Part shown: in pieces, positions 45,525 through 55,864 of the stretch
Layout: every line of letters starts with the position of its first letter
Numbering within the stretch: position 1 is the first letter of the stretch
Assembly (NCBI GenBank): GCA_032622095.1
Contig: CP136065.1
Span: 217,412,151-217,476,150, forward strand
From: Siphonodentalium dalli
Lineage: Eukaryota > Mollusca > Scaphopoda > Gadilida > Siphonodentaliidae
Length of the DNA stretch: 64,000 nucleotides
Direction of reading: 5' to 3'
The notes under the pieces: generated by a model
Told to the model about the DNA's origin: nothing
Seen by the model: only the letters and a program-made list of their open reading frames with translations
Databases searched by the model: none
Program-made: the position numbers and the translations under genes

Positions 45525-46370
45525 AATAGCATGATGTGATTTCTAATAAAATCTTAATGATTCGCGTAAAGTTCAAAATTAAAACTAAAGTGTACGAGTA
45601 TAGCAGTCATGTGAATTTGGTTGTTTGCGTTTGAAACGTATTAAAGCAATTTAAGTGCCACCGCACACGCTGCGATTAAAATCGTAAGTGGGGAAAATCG
45701 CAAGAGGAAGCATCCAATGCGCATGCCCACGACAATATCGTAGCCAAATCGTAGCAATCAAGCACTGTTTGATTTTACCAGGAAAATCGTGGCGTGACTT
45801 TGGCAACGCGCGCGATCGTAGCTGTCACATGACCACTGTCGCACTGGTCATGTTGTAAATACCACGAAAATCGTAGCTGCAAAGATCGCAGCACCGTAGC
45901 GTCTGCGGGCAAGCTACGATTTCTCCACCTACGATTTTCCCCACTTACGATTTTAATCGTAGCGTCTGCGGTGGCACTAAAGGCTGAACTTTAGCAGTAT
46001 AGAACTAGCAGTAGCACGAAGATCGGTAGTGTAAATACACCAGCTCACGGAAGAACATCGTATAATTTATAGTAACAAACTGTCAATTGCTTAATCTAGT
46101 TATAGACTTCACCGACTGGACATTGAAAACAAATATATCTGAGTGCGTTTTGGGGCGCATCGTTTGATCTTTTAGAAATGAGTCGCCACCGATTGCACGA
46201 AAATACGTTGTGGATGTTGACGTTTCTAATGAAGCTGTCGCTAACAACGGAAACCAGCATGGTCCGTTCTAATGATGCTCCATAACGTTGTTACGATCCA
46301 GTGACGTCACTCACGAACTGCTGGAGGTCAACTTGTCCAAGGTTTTGTAACCTTTCTTCCTCGCATATTA
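45525..46370 (+). repeat. direct segmental duplication, copy A
   Basis: It matches 46733-47592. Shared blocks include TTCTAATAAAATCT, TTCGCGTAA, TATAGTAACAAACTG, TTTTGGGGCGCATCG, CGCCACCGATTGCACGAAAA and GAACTGCTGGAGGT. This copy contains the TAA-flanked MITE (45655-45977) that copy B lacks. Confidence 0.85.
45655..45977. mobile_element. MITE with 3-bp TAA target duplication (PIF/Harbinger-type)
   Basis: Ends GTGCCACCGCA and TGCGGTGGCAC continue as inverted repeats of about 46 bp (ACGCTGCGATTAAAATCG, TAAGTGGGGAAAATCG). TAA lies on both sides (45652-45654, 45978-45980). The paralogous segment near 46845-46870 has no insertion. A 3-bp TWA duplication is typical of PIF/Harbinger. The interior repeats ATCGTAGC. 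No transposase is present. Confidence 0.8.
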
Positions 46371-46381
46371 ATAGATAATAT

Positions 46382-46514
46382 CCGCATAGTGTGTAGCCGA
46401 ATAAAGAATTTATTTTTGCGAGTATGTGGGCATCTATTTGGCGAGCCTCTAGGCGAGCCAATAGATGCCCACATACGAACAAAAATAAATTCTCTATTCA
46501 GCTACACTATGTGG
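46382..46514. repeat. hairpin, ~61-bp arms
   Basis: GCATAGTGTGTAGCCGAATA through GTGGGCATCTATTTGG is mirrored by CCAATAGATGCCCACATACG through GCTACACTATGTGG. The turn lies at GCGAGCCTCTAGGCGAGCC. It sits at the junction after copy A of the direct duplication. Confidence 0.9.
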
Positions 46515-46732
46515 ATGTTCTGTTTATCCACCGAACAAATTTAAATGTATTTTATCGCAGTGTTTGTCAAAAAACATCGCAAAATTCACAGGTCCCTTAT
46601 AGAGAAGCGATGACCTACTTAGCGAATTTATCTGTATAGTAGAGGCTAATTAATTATGAAACAGTTTTGTATCAATGCGACTGCACCGCGAAATAGTTCG
46701 CTTTATAATTTCTAAATTATGCCGGCAAAATA

Positions 46733-47592
46733 TCATAGCATGGTGTAATTTCTAATAAAATCTAAATGATTCGCGTAACGTTCAAACTGAATTGTACAAG
46801 TATAGCAGTCATGTGAATTTGGATGTTTGTGCTTGAAACTTATTAATGAATTGAAACTATGAACTTTAGCGGTAGCACTAGCTGTAGCACCAAGATCGGC
46901 AGTGCAAATGCACCAATTCACGGAAGAATATCGTATACTTTATAGTAACAAACTGCCAATTGCTTAATCAAGTTATAGACTTCACCAATTGAACATTGAA
47001 CAATTATATTTACGAAGTGGCTAAAGAACGGTATACCGCTCTTTAGTACCGAGGGCTAAAGAACGGTATACCGCTCTTTAGTGATGAGGGCTAAAGAGCG
47101 GTACGGATTATAACGTTATGTGTTGGCACAATGCGCAAAATATCTTGGCAACGCACGTGCCGCTCATCCAATTTGGACCGCCCTTTAGCACCGAGCGCTA
47201 AAGAGTGGTATATATATACCGTTCATTAGCGTATCAGGCCCATATGCATATAGCTAAAGCGCGGTATACAGCTCTTTAGCGTTTGTCACTAAAGAGCAGT
47301 ATACCGTTCTTTAGCACCAAACGCTAAATAGCGGTATACCGTTAATTAGCGTTTGGTACTAAAGTGCGGTATACCGTTCTTTAGCCACGGCCTTATATTT
47401 AAGTTCGTTTTGGGGCGCATCGTGTGATCTCTTAGAAAGGTGTCGCCACCGATTGCACGAAAATACGTTGTGGGTGTTGACGTTTCTAAGGACGCTGTTG
47501 CTAACAACGGAAATCAGCATGATCCGTTCTAATGATGCGAACTGCTGGAGGTTAACTGTCCCAAGTTCTTGTAACCTTTCTTCCTTGCATAT
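46733..47592 (+). repeat. direct segmental duplication, copy B
   Basis: See copy A at 45525-46370. This copy lacks the TAA MITE but carries the palindrome-built insertion at 47013-47392. Confidence 0.85.
47004..47401. mobile_element. palindrome-array MITE with 9-bp target duplication
   Basis: TTATATTTA at 47004-47012 and 47393-47401 flank a 380-bp insertion. The paralogous segment near 46127-46142 shows one such site (ATATATCTG) and no insertion. The interior is built from 26-bp palindromes of the form CTAAAGARCGGTAT plus its reverse complement, starting at 47021, 47056, 47091 (half), 47254, 47289, 47324 and 47359. Consecutive ones are exactly 35 bp apart, and a longer variant lies at 47197-47229. 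The outer ends GTGGCTAAAG and CTTTAGCCAC act as terminal inverted repeats. A 9-bp duplication is in the range of Mutator-like elements. No ORF. Confidence 0.85.
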
Positions 47593-47593
47593 T

Positions 47594-47824
47594 TTAAGTT
47601 TATCTGTCTGGTAGAGGATGCTTTATCTGTCTAGTAGACGGATAGAGGCGTGGTTTATCTGATGGGCTTTATATGTATAGTAGAGATGGGTAGGAGGTGG
47701 ATAATTAAGTTTATCTTTCTAGTTTCTAGTAGAGGATCCCTTATGTGTCTAGCAGACGGATAGAGGCGTGGTTTATCTGATGGGCTTTATATGTATAGTG
47801 GAGAGGGGTAGGAGGTGGATAAAA
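47594..47824 (+). repeat. ~118-bp tandem duplication
   Basis: Two units share TAGTAGAGGAT, TGTCTAG, AGACGGATAGAGGCGTGGTT, TATCTGATGGGCTTTATATG and GGGTAGGAGGTGGATAA. Divergence is low. Confidence 0.85.
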
Positions 47825-48078
47825 AGAGTAAACAGGTTTAGTTTGATGCAATACGCTTATGAGTGCAATTTTTGTTTCATATCCACGCACTGCAGACCAC
47901 GCAAGTGTTTATGAAGCCATCATAGAAATAATATATGGATTGTCTAAAAAAATGTCCAAATACCAAATATATACATGCAACACAATATTGGTACACACAT
48001 TTGACTACTATCGTACAAAACGGAAAGTGTGTAGTTATTCAACAATGTATATTTAAGAAATAAATACACTGCTCATCG

Positions 48079-48176
48079 GCGTGTATAGCAGAATTTGACC
48101 ACAAAGAAACTGATTGTGGACGGCGCGAAGCGGAGTCCTACAATCAGTTTATGTGCTTAAATTCGACTATACACGC
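48079..48176. repeat. hairpin, ~41-bp arms
   Basis: GCGTGTATAGCAGAATTTGA with AACTGATTGT is mirrored by ACAATCAGTTTATGTGC, AATTCGACTATACACGC. The loop is GC-rich (GGCGCGAAGCGGAGTCC). Confidence 0.85.
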
Positions 48177-48783
48177 ATATCGCGACGCGCAGACTATCTA
48201 TTTCTTTTGTAATTCGGCTGCATGTTTTTGTCGAAATTGTAGTGACAGACGTGCAACCAGCTATATAATAGCCCATGTTTTATCTCTGCATGGTATGATT
48301 TCCCAACAAACAGTTCTTCTCTTCGAACTGTAACGTCAAACATGACGTCACTGTTGAACGGCGACCCATTGTCGTTGCCTCTCTTGCAATATTTTGCAGA
48401 TAAGTCTATTATTTTTCTTCTATCTTAAATAAAATTCAGTATTAGTAGGTAGCCATTATATGTCCATTTCATCAGTCTTATTAACCAATTTACGTGTGGT
48501 TTGAATTATGAGCGTTCTGAAAGTTTGAGGCGATGAAAGCATTGCCCTGATTGTACCACGTTTTTGTGTAAAATTCAGAATATCTAGAGTTGTACCATGG
48601 ACGGCCTTCATGTATCCATGGGAATGCAGGCCACTGACCAATCAGGACGAGCCTTGTATGCATGTTTGGGCAAGGTCATATTACACATATGGGTTATGTT
48701 CTCAGTAGTGTGTAGACTGTTGGAAATTTTCAATCAATATGAACGATTGCAGGGCCCGGACCTACGTCATAATTTTCTATAAA

Positions 48784-49310
48784 TGGTTTTAATTATCAAT
48801 AATATGTGCAACAATGGAAATTAAATGAGATTTGAATTCTGTTGAAGTTGAAACCAGTTCGTGTTCTATGATAGACCGTGTTTTATGATAGACCGTGTTT
48901 AACTGCTTATCATTTATGTCTTTAGGCATAAATAATTTTGAAAATTGTCATACAATGTAAACAAATTGTTTACTAACATACATGTGTGTAAATAATGTGC
49001 TATTAAAACTAATTTCCACTCAAGGACCGTTTTGTGTGTACTTCCGGTCTTTCATGTACCAGTACTTTTTTTTTTACAATGGTGCAATTTTTGAGCCAAG
49101 ATTTAAACCAAAAACATTTCTTCATTCATTTACAGTTTCGTTTTTATAACACATATTAATGTACTGATACACACCCTAAGCTCCCTATTAACAGGGATCT
49201 CTCCATTGTGGAAGCTATTCCATCCATCTACTGTTGCATAATACATCTTTCCAAATTATAGTTCTTTCCTCATTTCATGGACTATTTAAGTACATGTATA
49301 TTTAGCAACA
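48784..49310. other. noncoding stretch, nothing recognised
   Basis: TATGATAGACCGTGTTT occurs twice in tandem near 48867-48902. Nothing else is recognised. Confidence 0.4.
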
Positions 49311-49542
49311 TTAAAGGTGGATTATCTCTTTGTAAACATGTATTGTGTGGTTGCCGTGATGTAGAATATTGGATGTGGGTCGAGGACTCCTGTCCGGGGG
49401 TGCTTCTATCGATTGATGTTGATAAATATACAAGGTCAATATTAGTTGGTGGAGGCCTTTCGGTGGTCTTCGATTCATATTTGTTGTTTTGTGCCCACGC
49501 AACTATTTAAGATTTGTTATGTAAGGAGATATTCCATCTTTA
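49311..49542. mobile_element. TTAA-flanked MITE, 232 bp
   Basis: TTAA at 49311-49314 and 49539-49542 flank ends AGGTGGATTATCTC and AGATGGAATATCTC (right end read inward). Shared internal blocks with 28233-28781 include GTAAACATGTATTGT and GAGGACTCCTGTCCGG / GAAGACTCCTGTCCGG. Confidence 0.8.
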
Positions 49543-50185
49543 AGTTGTTTTAATTGTTAATAAACGGTAAAACAATGGAAATCTATCACACAAATGGAAA
49601 ATATATTACACAAAGTGACAAAGAATGCGTGGCACTCATTTGTAAAGACATACCGTTTGTCAGACCGATTTGTACTCAGTGAAGATATGCCACGCAGGAG
49701 TGGATATAGGCGTGCATTTGTTCACGTTGATGTGTCAAGGACCATTCTATCGCCCTGATTTGTATCCGCTGTGTGACTGGTTACCGATCAACCACAAACG
49801 CCTCCTTAGACTGTGGTTTCAACTCGGAGGTTTAAAGTGAAGTGAAACACTCCGCCAGGATGCACAGCGTTATAATTTCCAGCACACACGGCAATTCTAT
49901 CATATAAATAAAATATGGTGACTCTAGTTTGCAAAAACTGTTTGTCGTTTTGTTTATGGGCGATTTTGTCGGGACGAATAGTGGACTAATTGTTTACATT
50001 TGTGCGTGGTTCAGATGCCTAGTTTTAAGAAATAGTACATCCATCATTGTTGATTTTTTCGATATTAAAAGCCGAATAATACATTCTTGGATGCAGTGGC
50101 CGATTCGTAACACAACAGTTCGATTTAGTAAAATAAGCACATAATCTGTCTTTAAACTGAAGTTGAAACATTTCTTTAAACGAGG
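49543..50185. other. noncoding stretch, nothing recognised
   Basis: No coding frame is recognised before the LINE fragment. A 5' portion of the LINE cannot be followed here. Confidence 0.4.
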
Positions 50186-51540
50186 GTAGTGTAGTCAGAT
50201 GTATATTTTGTGATATCAGCAAAGCATTCGATAAGGTCTGGCACCTGGGACTAATCCATAAACTTGAAAAAGTCGGAGTATCTGGGAATTTACTTAACCT
50301 CATCAAATCATACCTTGCTAACAGAAAGCAGAGAGTATGGATTGAAGGAAGTTTTTACGAATGGCAACAAGTAACCGCCGGTGTACCCCAGGTGTCAGTG
50401 CTTGGCCCTCTTTTATTTTTGATATACATAAACGATATTGCAGTAAACATAACAAGGAACATCCGCCTCTTTGCTGATGATACATCTATATCACTCACAG
50501 TTGAAAGTCCTACGCTAGCAGCTAAGGTACTAAATGATGACCTATATACGCTCAACCAATGGTCTAAAAAAATGGCTTGTCCAGTTCAATCAACTAACAA
50601 CTAAATCACTGTTAATTGCAAGAAAGGATACAGATGTCCATCACCCCCACTAGCTATGAGAAATACCACCTAAATCGAAGTCCCTTGTCATGAACATCTC
50701 GGACTGACCTTCAATAACCGAGGTACGTTGTGCACACACATCCGAACAACGACAGAAAAGGCATGGAAAAGGGTTAATCTAGTTAGAAAACACAGATTTA
50801 CATTGAACCGTAAAACACTAGAAAGAATATACTTTGCCTATATAAGACCAGTGCTTGAATATGCATCACCAGTATGGGATAACTGTCCCGATTATCTCAG
50901 CAATGATATAGAGAAAATACAATTTGAAATGGCAAGGATCCGGTTACTGGCGCGACGAACAGCGCCAGTAAAGAGAGCCTACTATTAGATACTGGTTGGG
51001 AGACCCTGGCATATAGGAGGACAAATCAAAAGCTTATACAATTCCACAAGATAGTTAATAGTACAGCCCCCGTGTACCTACGAAATTATATTTGTCACTC
51101 TGAAAATCAAACCGGTTACAATCTAAGACATCATGCAATACGATTACCATTGGACGCCACAAAGGATATTTATAAAGATACATTTTTACCTTCTGCTATA
51201 AGCGATTGGAATAGACTGCCAGAATGTGTAAAAAATTGTACCAACCTAGACAAGTTTAAAGAGTCACTTGCTGACGACCGTATATACACATCCATACTAC
51301 TATCATTGCCATAGTCGCAAATCCCAAGTATATCACACACGATTGAGACTGAAATGTAGTAATTTGAACTGCCATTTATACCAGGCCTCACGATTGGAAC
51401 TGATATCATCTCTTCCAAACATAATATTATCAGAAAGAACCCAACTCGAAGGTTCACCCGAAACTTCCATTTGGGGAAATCATAGTATTTTCGAGGCCAC
51501 ACCAAGATACATAATTAGTACAAAACGATTTTGTTAACGT
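50186..51540 (+). pseudogene. CR1-like LINE, 5'-truncated reverse transcriptase
   Basis: The sequence enters in the reverse transcriptase palm with CDISKAFDKVWH and continues LIHKLEKVGVSG, GVPQVSVLGPLLFLIYINDI (the usual G after PQ is V), and LFADDTSI, with the catalytic Asp pair at about 50473-50481. A one-base insertion in the A-run before ATGGCTTG at about 50573 shifts the frame, and stops follow near 50604-50700. The thumb resumes with TLERIYFAYIRPVLEYASPV. The C-terminal part gives SAISDWNRLPECV, and a final frame has RLRLKCSNLNCHL. This is a CR1/Jockey-superfamily ORF2 lacking the endonuclease. It lies between the two ninjurin copies. Confidence 0.85.
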
Positions 51541-51900
51541 ATCTCACATGTTTTCTGCAATTTAATTACATATAAAGTCATATATAACGTCATAACTCGG
51601 AAAGCCTGATTGAACAGCTAACTCGTGTAGTCTCTGTACGCCTAGTAATACACAATTGACATATAATTCAACAGTCGAATGTCAAATCTTAACTACCCCC
51701 CCCCCCCCATTGACCATCCTATCTTTCTAAACTTTCTTAAATCTAACTACATTCTACTCTCCTTTCATCCCATTGGTTATATTCAATTCCCAAATCTCAC
51801 CCACTCCAGTTCTTATATTATCTCCTGCTATCTGTTGTTGGGTGTGATCTATATTAAAATCACCACTACGTTATCTAAAGTACAAATAGCAAAAAATCCC
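51541..51900. other. noncoding stretch with a poly-C tract
   Basis: C13 at 51696-51708, followed by a pyrimidine-rich stretch to about 51830. No coding signal. Confidence 0.45.
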
Positions 51901-52310
51901 GCCTGACTCGCCCGAACGGCCTTATGTAGTGCAGAGTGCAACAGGGCCCAGTAGTGCAGATTGCAGCAGGGACAAGTGGAAACGTGGAACTGAGAGACGC
52001 CCAGTTCCCTCCCACTTGACCTCTGTACCACAAGATCTGCCTGCGGCAATGTCATCACCACCGACAGGAACAGGGACGCCGAAGTCAACCCGGATGTCTC
52101 TGCCGTCGACGAGGACAGCGGTAATGGGGCTCCTGACGTCACTCCGGAAGTCCCCACCGCTGTCTTTAATGTGGAGCTGGAACACCACCTAACCAGTCTC
52201 CGCCAGGGGCGGAATCGAACACCCCCGTCACTGCGACGCCCAGATACATGGAGAGGCCGGCGTCGCCTGCACTCGTGGAACACGATCAAGCGATGATAGA
52301 AAAATATAGG
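51901..52310 (+). other. GC-rich patch with an open frame, no ATG
   Basis: This patch is visibly GC-richer than its surroundings. One plus frame from about 51999 to TGA near 52295 is open for about 100 codons and reads as acidic/Pro-rich then Arg-rich (NPDVSAVDEDSGNGAPDV, HHLTSLRQGRNRTPPSLRR). Two other frames and a 146-codon minus frame are open too, as GC-rich DNA allows. No family is recognised. It may be an exon or a fragment of a retroelement gag-like ORF; a purine-rich tail with AAGAAGAGAAAAAAGAGAAA follows at 52430. Confidence 0.3.
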
Positions 52311-53555
52311 ATATCAGACACATGCAGCGAGAAGCAGCGGAAGCACTAAATCAATGTAAAAACAGGGAACAACAGGGAAGTCAGATAACAGCAGCTTCTC
52401 GCCCATCATCGAGTGAGAAACACCACAGAAAGAAGAGAAAAAAGAGAAAATGAGAAACTTCAAAAAATTGCTCTTTGTTATGATTATAGAAGTTAATTGG
52501 TTTTCGTGGTAATCACGTATGTGCGTATTCTTTGGGGTCTTTATAGTTAAGTTAGTGTGTGCATTTTAATTTATTCAGATAATGATGGTATTTTGGAGTG
52601 ACTAATTACAAATTATTATAACAATACCTTTGAAGTTAAGGGTACTCAATCCGATCAGACGCTCCTAAATTACTATTTCTTTGGCTTCGGGGGTAAAAAA
52701 TATTTGATTCGAGTCGAGAAACCCACCAATCAAAGCTCAGGGTGATTAGATATCAACTTTTGGGAAGAGAAGTCTTAAAATCTACATTCATGAATTATTC
52801 ATGAGCCATTTCATTGATATATTGCTAAAAAGGCATTGTGTTTGTTATATTTGTGCACATATTTGATATTTTGTCGTCATTGTCTGGGCCCCCAAACACC
52901 GCGATTTTTTTTGTAATTTTCATGACGTCAATGCATCTTTCTGTGACAGACTTGGTCGTAGAAGAGTAGTTTAGGCATTTATTTTAATGCATATATTGAA
53001 ATCGGAAAAAAATTCAAATGAGAATATTAATTTGTGTATTTTTTGTGAAGTGCAATGTGGCTTTAACCTAAATTATTATTAGTATATATTTTTAGTTGAT
53101 ATACCGAGGGATGGTGGGCGTCTGGGTGGGCGGCGACAATACCTATATAATATAGTCTGTGAGCTACTTGTCACGTTCGACAGCTGCACATAGAAAATTG
53201 GCTTAACCCCGACTTGTACAGAGTTATGCCAATTGATTATATTTATATAAATTTGATGTCCGTTAGTGCAATAACTTGAACAGACCCAATTTCAATCATA
53301 TTTGATTTATGGATCATTCGTGACATTTTTTGGAAACTGTGTTGGAATTTGAACAATATGTTACTTACAATTGTTTTGGTAGTTTTGAAAAAGTATTCAA
53401 ACGATTAATGTTCTATTAAAATGTACTGGTATATGATTATAAGGAATGACTTGCAGATCGATTGGTGTTATTGGTTTTGACCGCAGAGTAATTCGGGATT
53501 CACACACTTTGTTTAAGAACTCTGTCGGTCAAAATTTAGACCAATCAAATGGCAA
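52311..53555. other. noncoding stretch, nothing recognised
   Basis: AT-rich, with no recognisable ORF. Downstream flank of ninjurin B (minus-strand gene). Confidence 0.45.
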
Positions 53556-53559
53556 CTGC

Positions 53560-54620
53560 TTTCCAGAAATGTCCATTTTCCATTCAACAATGCGTAGCTG
53601 CAAAATAATAACTGTTGCATGAGTTAATTCCTATCAATACAAGGTGGTCCCCTGCTCCTTCTTAAGATGGGATCACAGTTTCCAATAATTTACAGTGGGC
53701 CTTCACCTGATCTCAATGTAGTGTAGAATATCACAGAAGAACCATGATATACGGCGTGCTGTTATGTGATTTGATGCAACGCACTACCAAATTGAGAAGA
53801 ACTAAATAACGAATCCAGATCCAGCATCTTCCTTACTGAAGCTCCGGACATTCTTGACGTCCCAGATAACCACCTGACCAAAGTTCTACAACAGTTATTG
53901 GAGCTGATAGTGATATGTTCTTGTTAGTTTTGGATGTATATTACAGAAAGTGAATCTACGTATCCGTGAGCTTCACCCCAAACGCCGTGATAAATACATT
54001 GACAATAGCTATTGCCATCGCTAGAGCTACTGACAGGTTGTTGAAGAAATTCAACTTGACTTTGTTTTCCTCCCTTTCCACATCCAAGCTACCAAGAATT
54101 AACAGAATAACACCGACTGTTACCTGCATCACTAGCGACAAGATGATGAAAACCAGTTCTGGATAGTAATAATCGTGAGAACTTCCGTAACTTATAACAG
54201 ATCTGAGATGGTATGCGTTGGCCATCAGAAGTGAAACATCCAGTAGTCCCTTGGCGATTGTCTTCTTCGTTGCGTATGTGTTGTACTTGAAGTTCTCCGG
54301 TAATTGCTGGAAATATACACAACAGATTAACATCATTGACCGTCTGAACTCTGAAGCCAAAACTTACAAGCCTCCCGTGTCAAAAAGGAAAAGCATGGCC
54401 ATTCCATTTCTAATAAAAACGAGAATTTGTCCATGCCCGTGACCACAACAACGTAACAAAGAGGCATGTATTTACCCGTCATTTTTGACGGGTAATCCTC
54501 TGTTGATATATATATAAACATATATGGCCCATTTGAACATCCATGCAAATTAGATCTAGGTAAGTTGGAAAGAGGGATAAGATAGGCTACATATTTACAC
54601 TCCTATATGCATTCTCGCTG
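53560..54620. repeat. ninjurin segmental duplication, copy B, 3' part
   Basis: This aligns with 35274-38540 without the two insertions seen there. The single TTAA at 53662 and the junction ATATA then TAAACATATATGG near 54514/54515 are the pre-insertion sites of the TTAA element and the Helitron-like array of copy A. Confidence 0.85.
53956..54306 (-). CDS. NINJ: ninjurin-family protein B, exon 2
   Basis: Residues 20-135 of a 135-residue ninjurin, starting QLPENFKYNTYATKK after the same TATTTCCAG acceptor and ending VFITAFGVKLTDT with TAG at 53958-53956. All family landmarks are kept: paired Lys at 33-34, Asp 42, MANAY, and two membrane helices at about 67-93 and 107-129. Differences from copy A (11 of 116) include Q52H, L57I, G61S, S82T, I83V, R103K, H105N, L107F and T119A, so both copies appear under purifying selection. 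It is joined to exon 1 at 55743-55687 by a 1.38 kb intron holding one Helitron-like element. Oligomerising membrane protein by family; a role in membrane rupture or adhesion is inferred. Confidence 0.92.
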   Translation of the reverse strand, partial: QLPENFKYNTYATKKTIAKGLLDVSLLMANAYHLRSVISYGSSHDYYYPELVFIILSLVMQVTVGVILLILGSLDVEREENKVKLNFFNNLSVALAMAIAIVNVFITAFGVKLTDT

Positions 54621-54801
54621 TGGAACCTTGGGTTAAATAGTATTTATTCCATGAACAATACAACATATATTACAACTTATCAGAATATAACATCATAGAC
54701 CGGATTCGACATCAAGCGTGTGTGCTTATGTGAGTCGTTTCGGGGAATCAGTGTTTATCCATCCCACCCAGCGAGAGAGCGACTGTCTGATTTATATAAT
54801 A

Positions 54802-55210
54802 CTAGCTGGTGGGCCCGACTTCGTCCGGGCTGTTTCCCCTCTGCTTTCATCCGGATGTAACATCGAAATCCGTCGAATGGCGCGATTTGACCTTGAATTG
54901 ACCATTTTGAAGGTCAAGGTCAGGTCTGGGTCACGATTTGACCCGTCGAAAACACTCCCGGACACAAGCATCCCTAGGTATCAAATTTCGTCGAAATCCG
55001 TCCATTTTACCAGATTTGACCTTGAATTGACCATTTTGAAGGTCAAGGTCAGGCTGTGGTCACGATTTGACCCGTCCAAAACACTCCCCGGACAAAATCA
55101 CCCATAGGTATCAAATTTCTTCGAAATCCGTCCGGCAGTTTTCCCTGCCATAGCTAACAGACAAACACACAGACAGACAAACAAACAGAAGTCCCAAAAT
55201 ATATATTAGA
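54802..55210 (-). mobile_element. Helitron-like element in ninjurin B intron
   Basis: On the minus strand it begins TCTAATATATATTTTGGG, passes (TCTG)-rich sequence, and carries two ~130-bp tandem units with CTTGACCTTCAAAATGG, AATTCAAGGTCAAATC and GGGTCAAATCGTGAC. It ends with a CCCGGACGAAGTCGGG hairpin, CCCACCAG and CTAG next to a host T. Same subfamily as 38148-38426. The 5' edge could start one base earlier (A then TTCTAA). Confidence 0.85.
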
Positions 55211-55224
55211 ATGTTGGCTTATAG

Positions 55225-55864
55225 TTTCCCTCGGATTATTTTGTTTTCCGGTTGATAACTTCATAGACTTAGAATTTAGAATTTACGGATTATTCTGGTG
55301 GCTAATGAACTAAATCTAGAATAGACAGCAGAGACAGTTGGAAGCAATGTTTTATTCAAAGATTGTTCAAAGACTATAAATTATTCGTCGAACCATTCGA
55401 TTGGTTCTTCAAACGATTGATCATCCTGATATTGGTGTCAACAGAGGAACAAAAAGATATACTTCACTCACATAGTATACGAAATGGTTGAAGTTCATCA
55501 GAATGAAATGAGCTATATCGTCGTTTTACGAAAAAAATAACACGTCAAACTTGTAAGTTACAGAAACAGGTAAATTACATGTGCATATTTAGTTTTTGTT
55601 TTTTTTTCGAAGATAAAGCTTCCGTCGTTTAAATATATAAAATACTTGATATATATTTTTTTATTTTCGAAACTATTAATAATTACCCGTTGTTGTCCTC
55701 CTCCGCCCATCTCGATATCCTCGACTTTCACATTAGATCCCATAGCAGCGTGATTAAGTTCCAACTAGATTCAAAAATGTTCCCGATAGTAAATACCAGG
55801 TCAAACAACTAAGCCACACGCAAATGAACAGTGCATAGTTTTGCATTTGTTTACATGAGCTGGG
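55225..55864. repeat. ninjurin segmental duplication, copy B, 5' part
   Basis: This aligns with 43650-44284, direct orientation, with roughly 90 percent identity by eye. Includes exon 1 and the likely promoter region. Confidence 0.85.
55687..55743 (-). CDS. NINJ: ninjurin-family protein B, exon 1
   Basis: 19 codons from ATG at 55743-55741 read MGSNVKVEDIEMGGGGQQR and end CGG before GTAATT. An in-frame TAG lies eight codons upstream, so this ATG is the first available. Phase 0 fits exon 2 at 54306. Identity with copy A over all 19 residues supports a real coding exon, since flanking noncoding DNA has diverged. Confidence 0.85.

Larger units (their letters stand above)
45109..48783. mobile_element. 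3.7 kb segment bounded by ~300-bp inverted repeats
   Basis: The left arm 45109-45410 and the right arm 48484-48783 are reverse complements with modest divergence. Shared blocks include TATAGAAAATTATGACGTAG at the outer edge, then GTCTACACACTACTGAGAAC, then CCCATGGATACATGAAGGCC, then CGTGGTACAATCAGGGCAAT, and AACCACACGTAAATTG at the inner edge. Inside are a direct segmental duplication, two palindrome arrays, a TAA-flanked MITE and hairpins, but no transposase ORF. It could be a large nonautonomous TIR element or a segment caught between two inverted copies of a 300-bp repeat. Target duplications at the outer edges are not clear. Confidence 0.6.

Noticed and set aside
51849-52289. 146-codon minus-strand ORF
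   Set aside because: GC-rich patch with several open frames. Composition explains the length; no motif seen.
54333-55107. ORFs around the ninjurin B intron and Helitron
   Set aside because: They span repeats and intron flanks; frames are not conserved in copy A.
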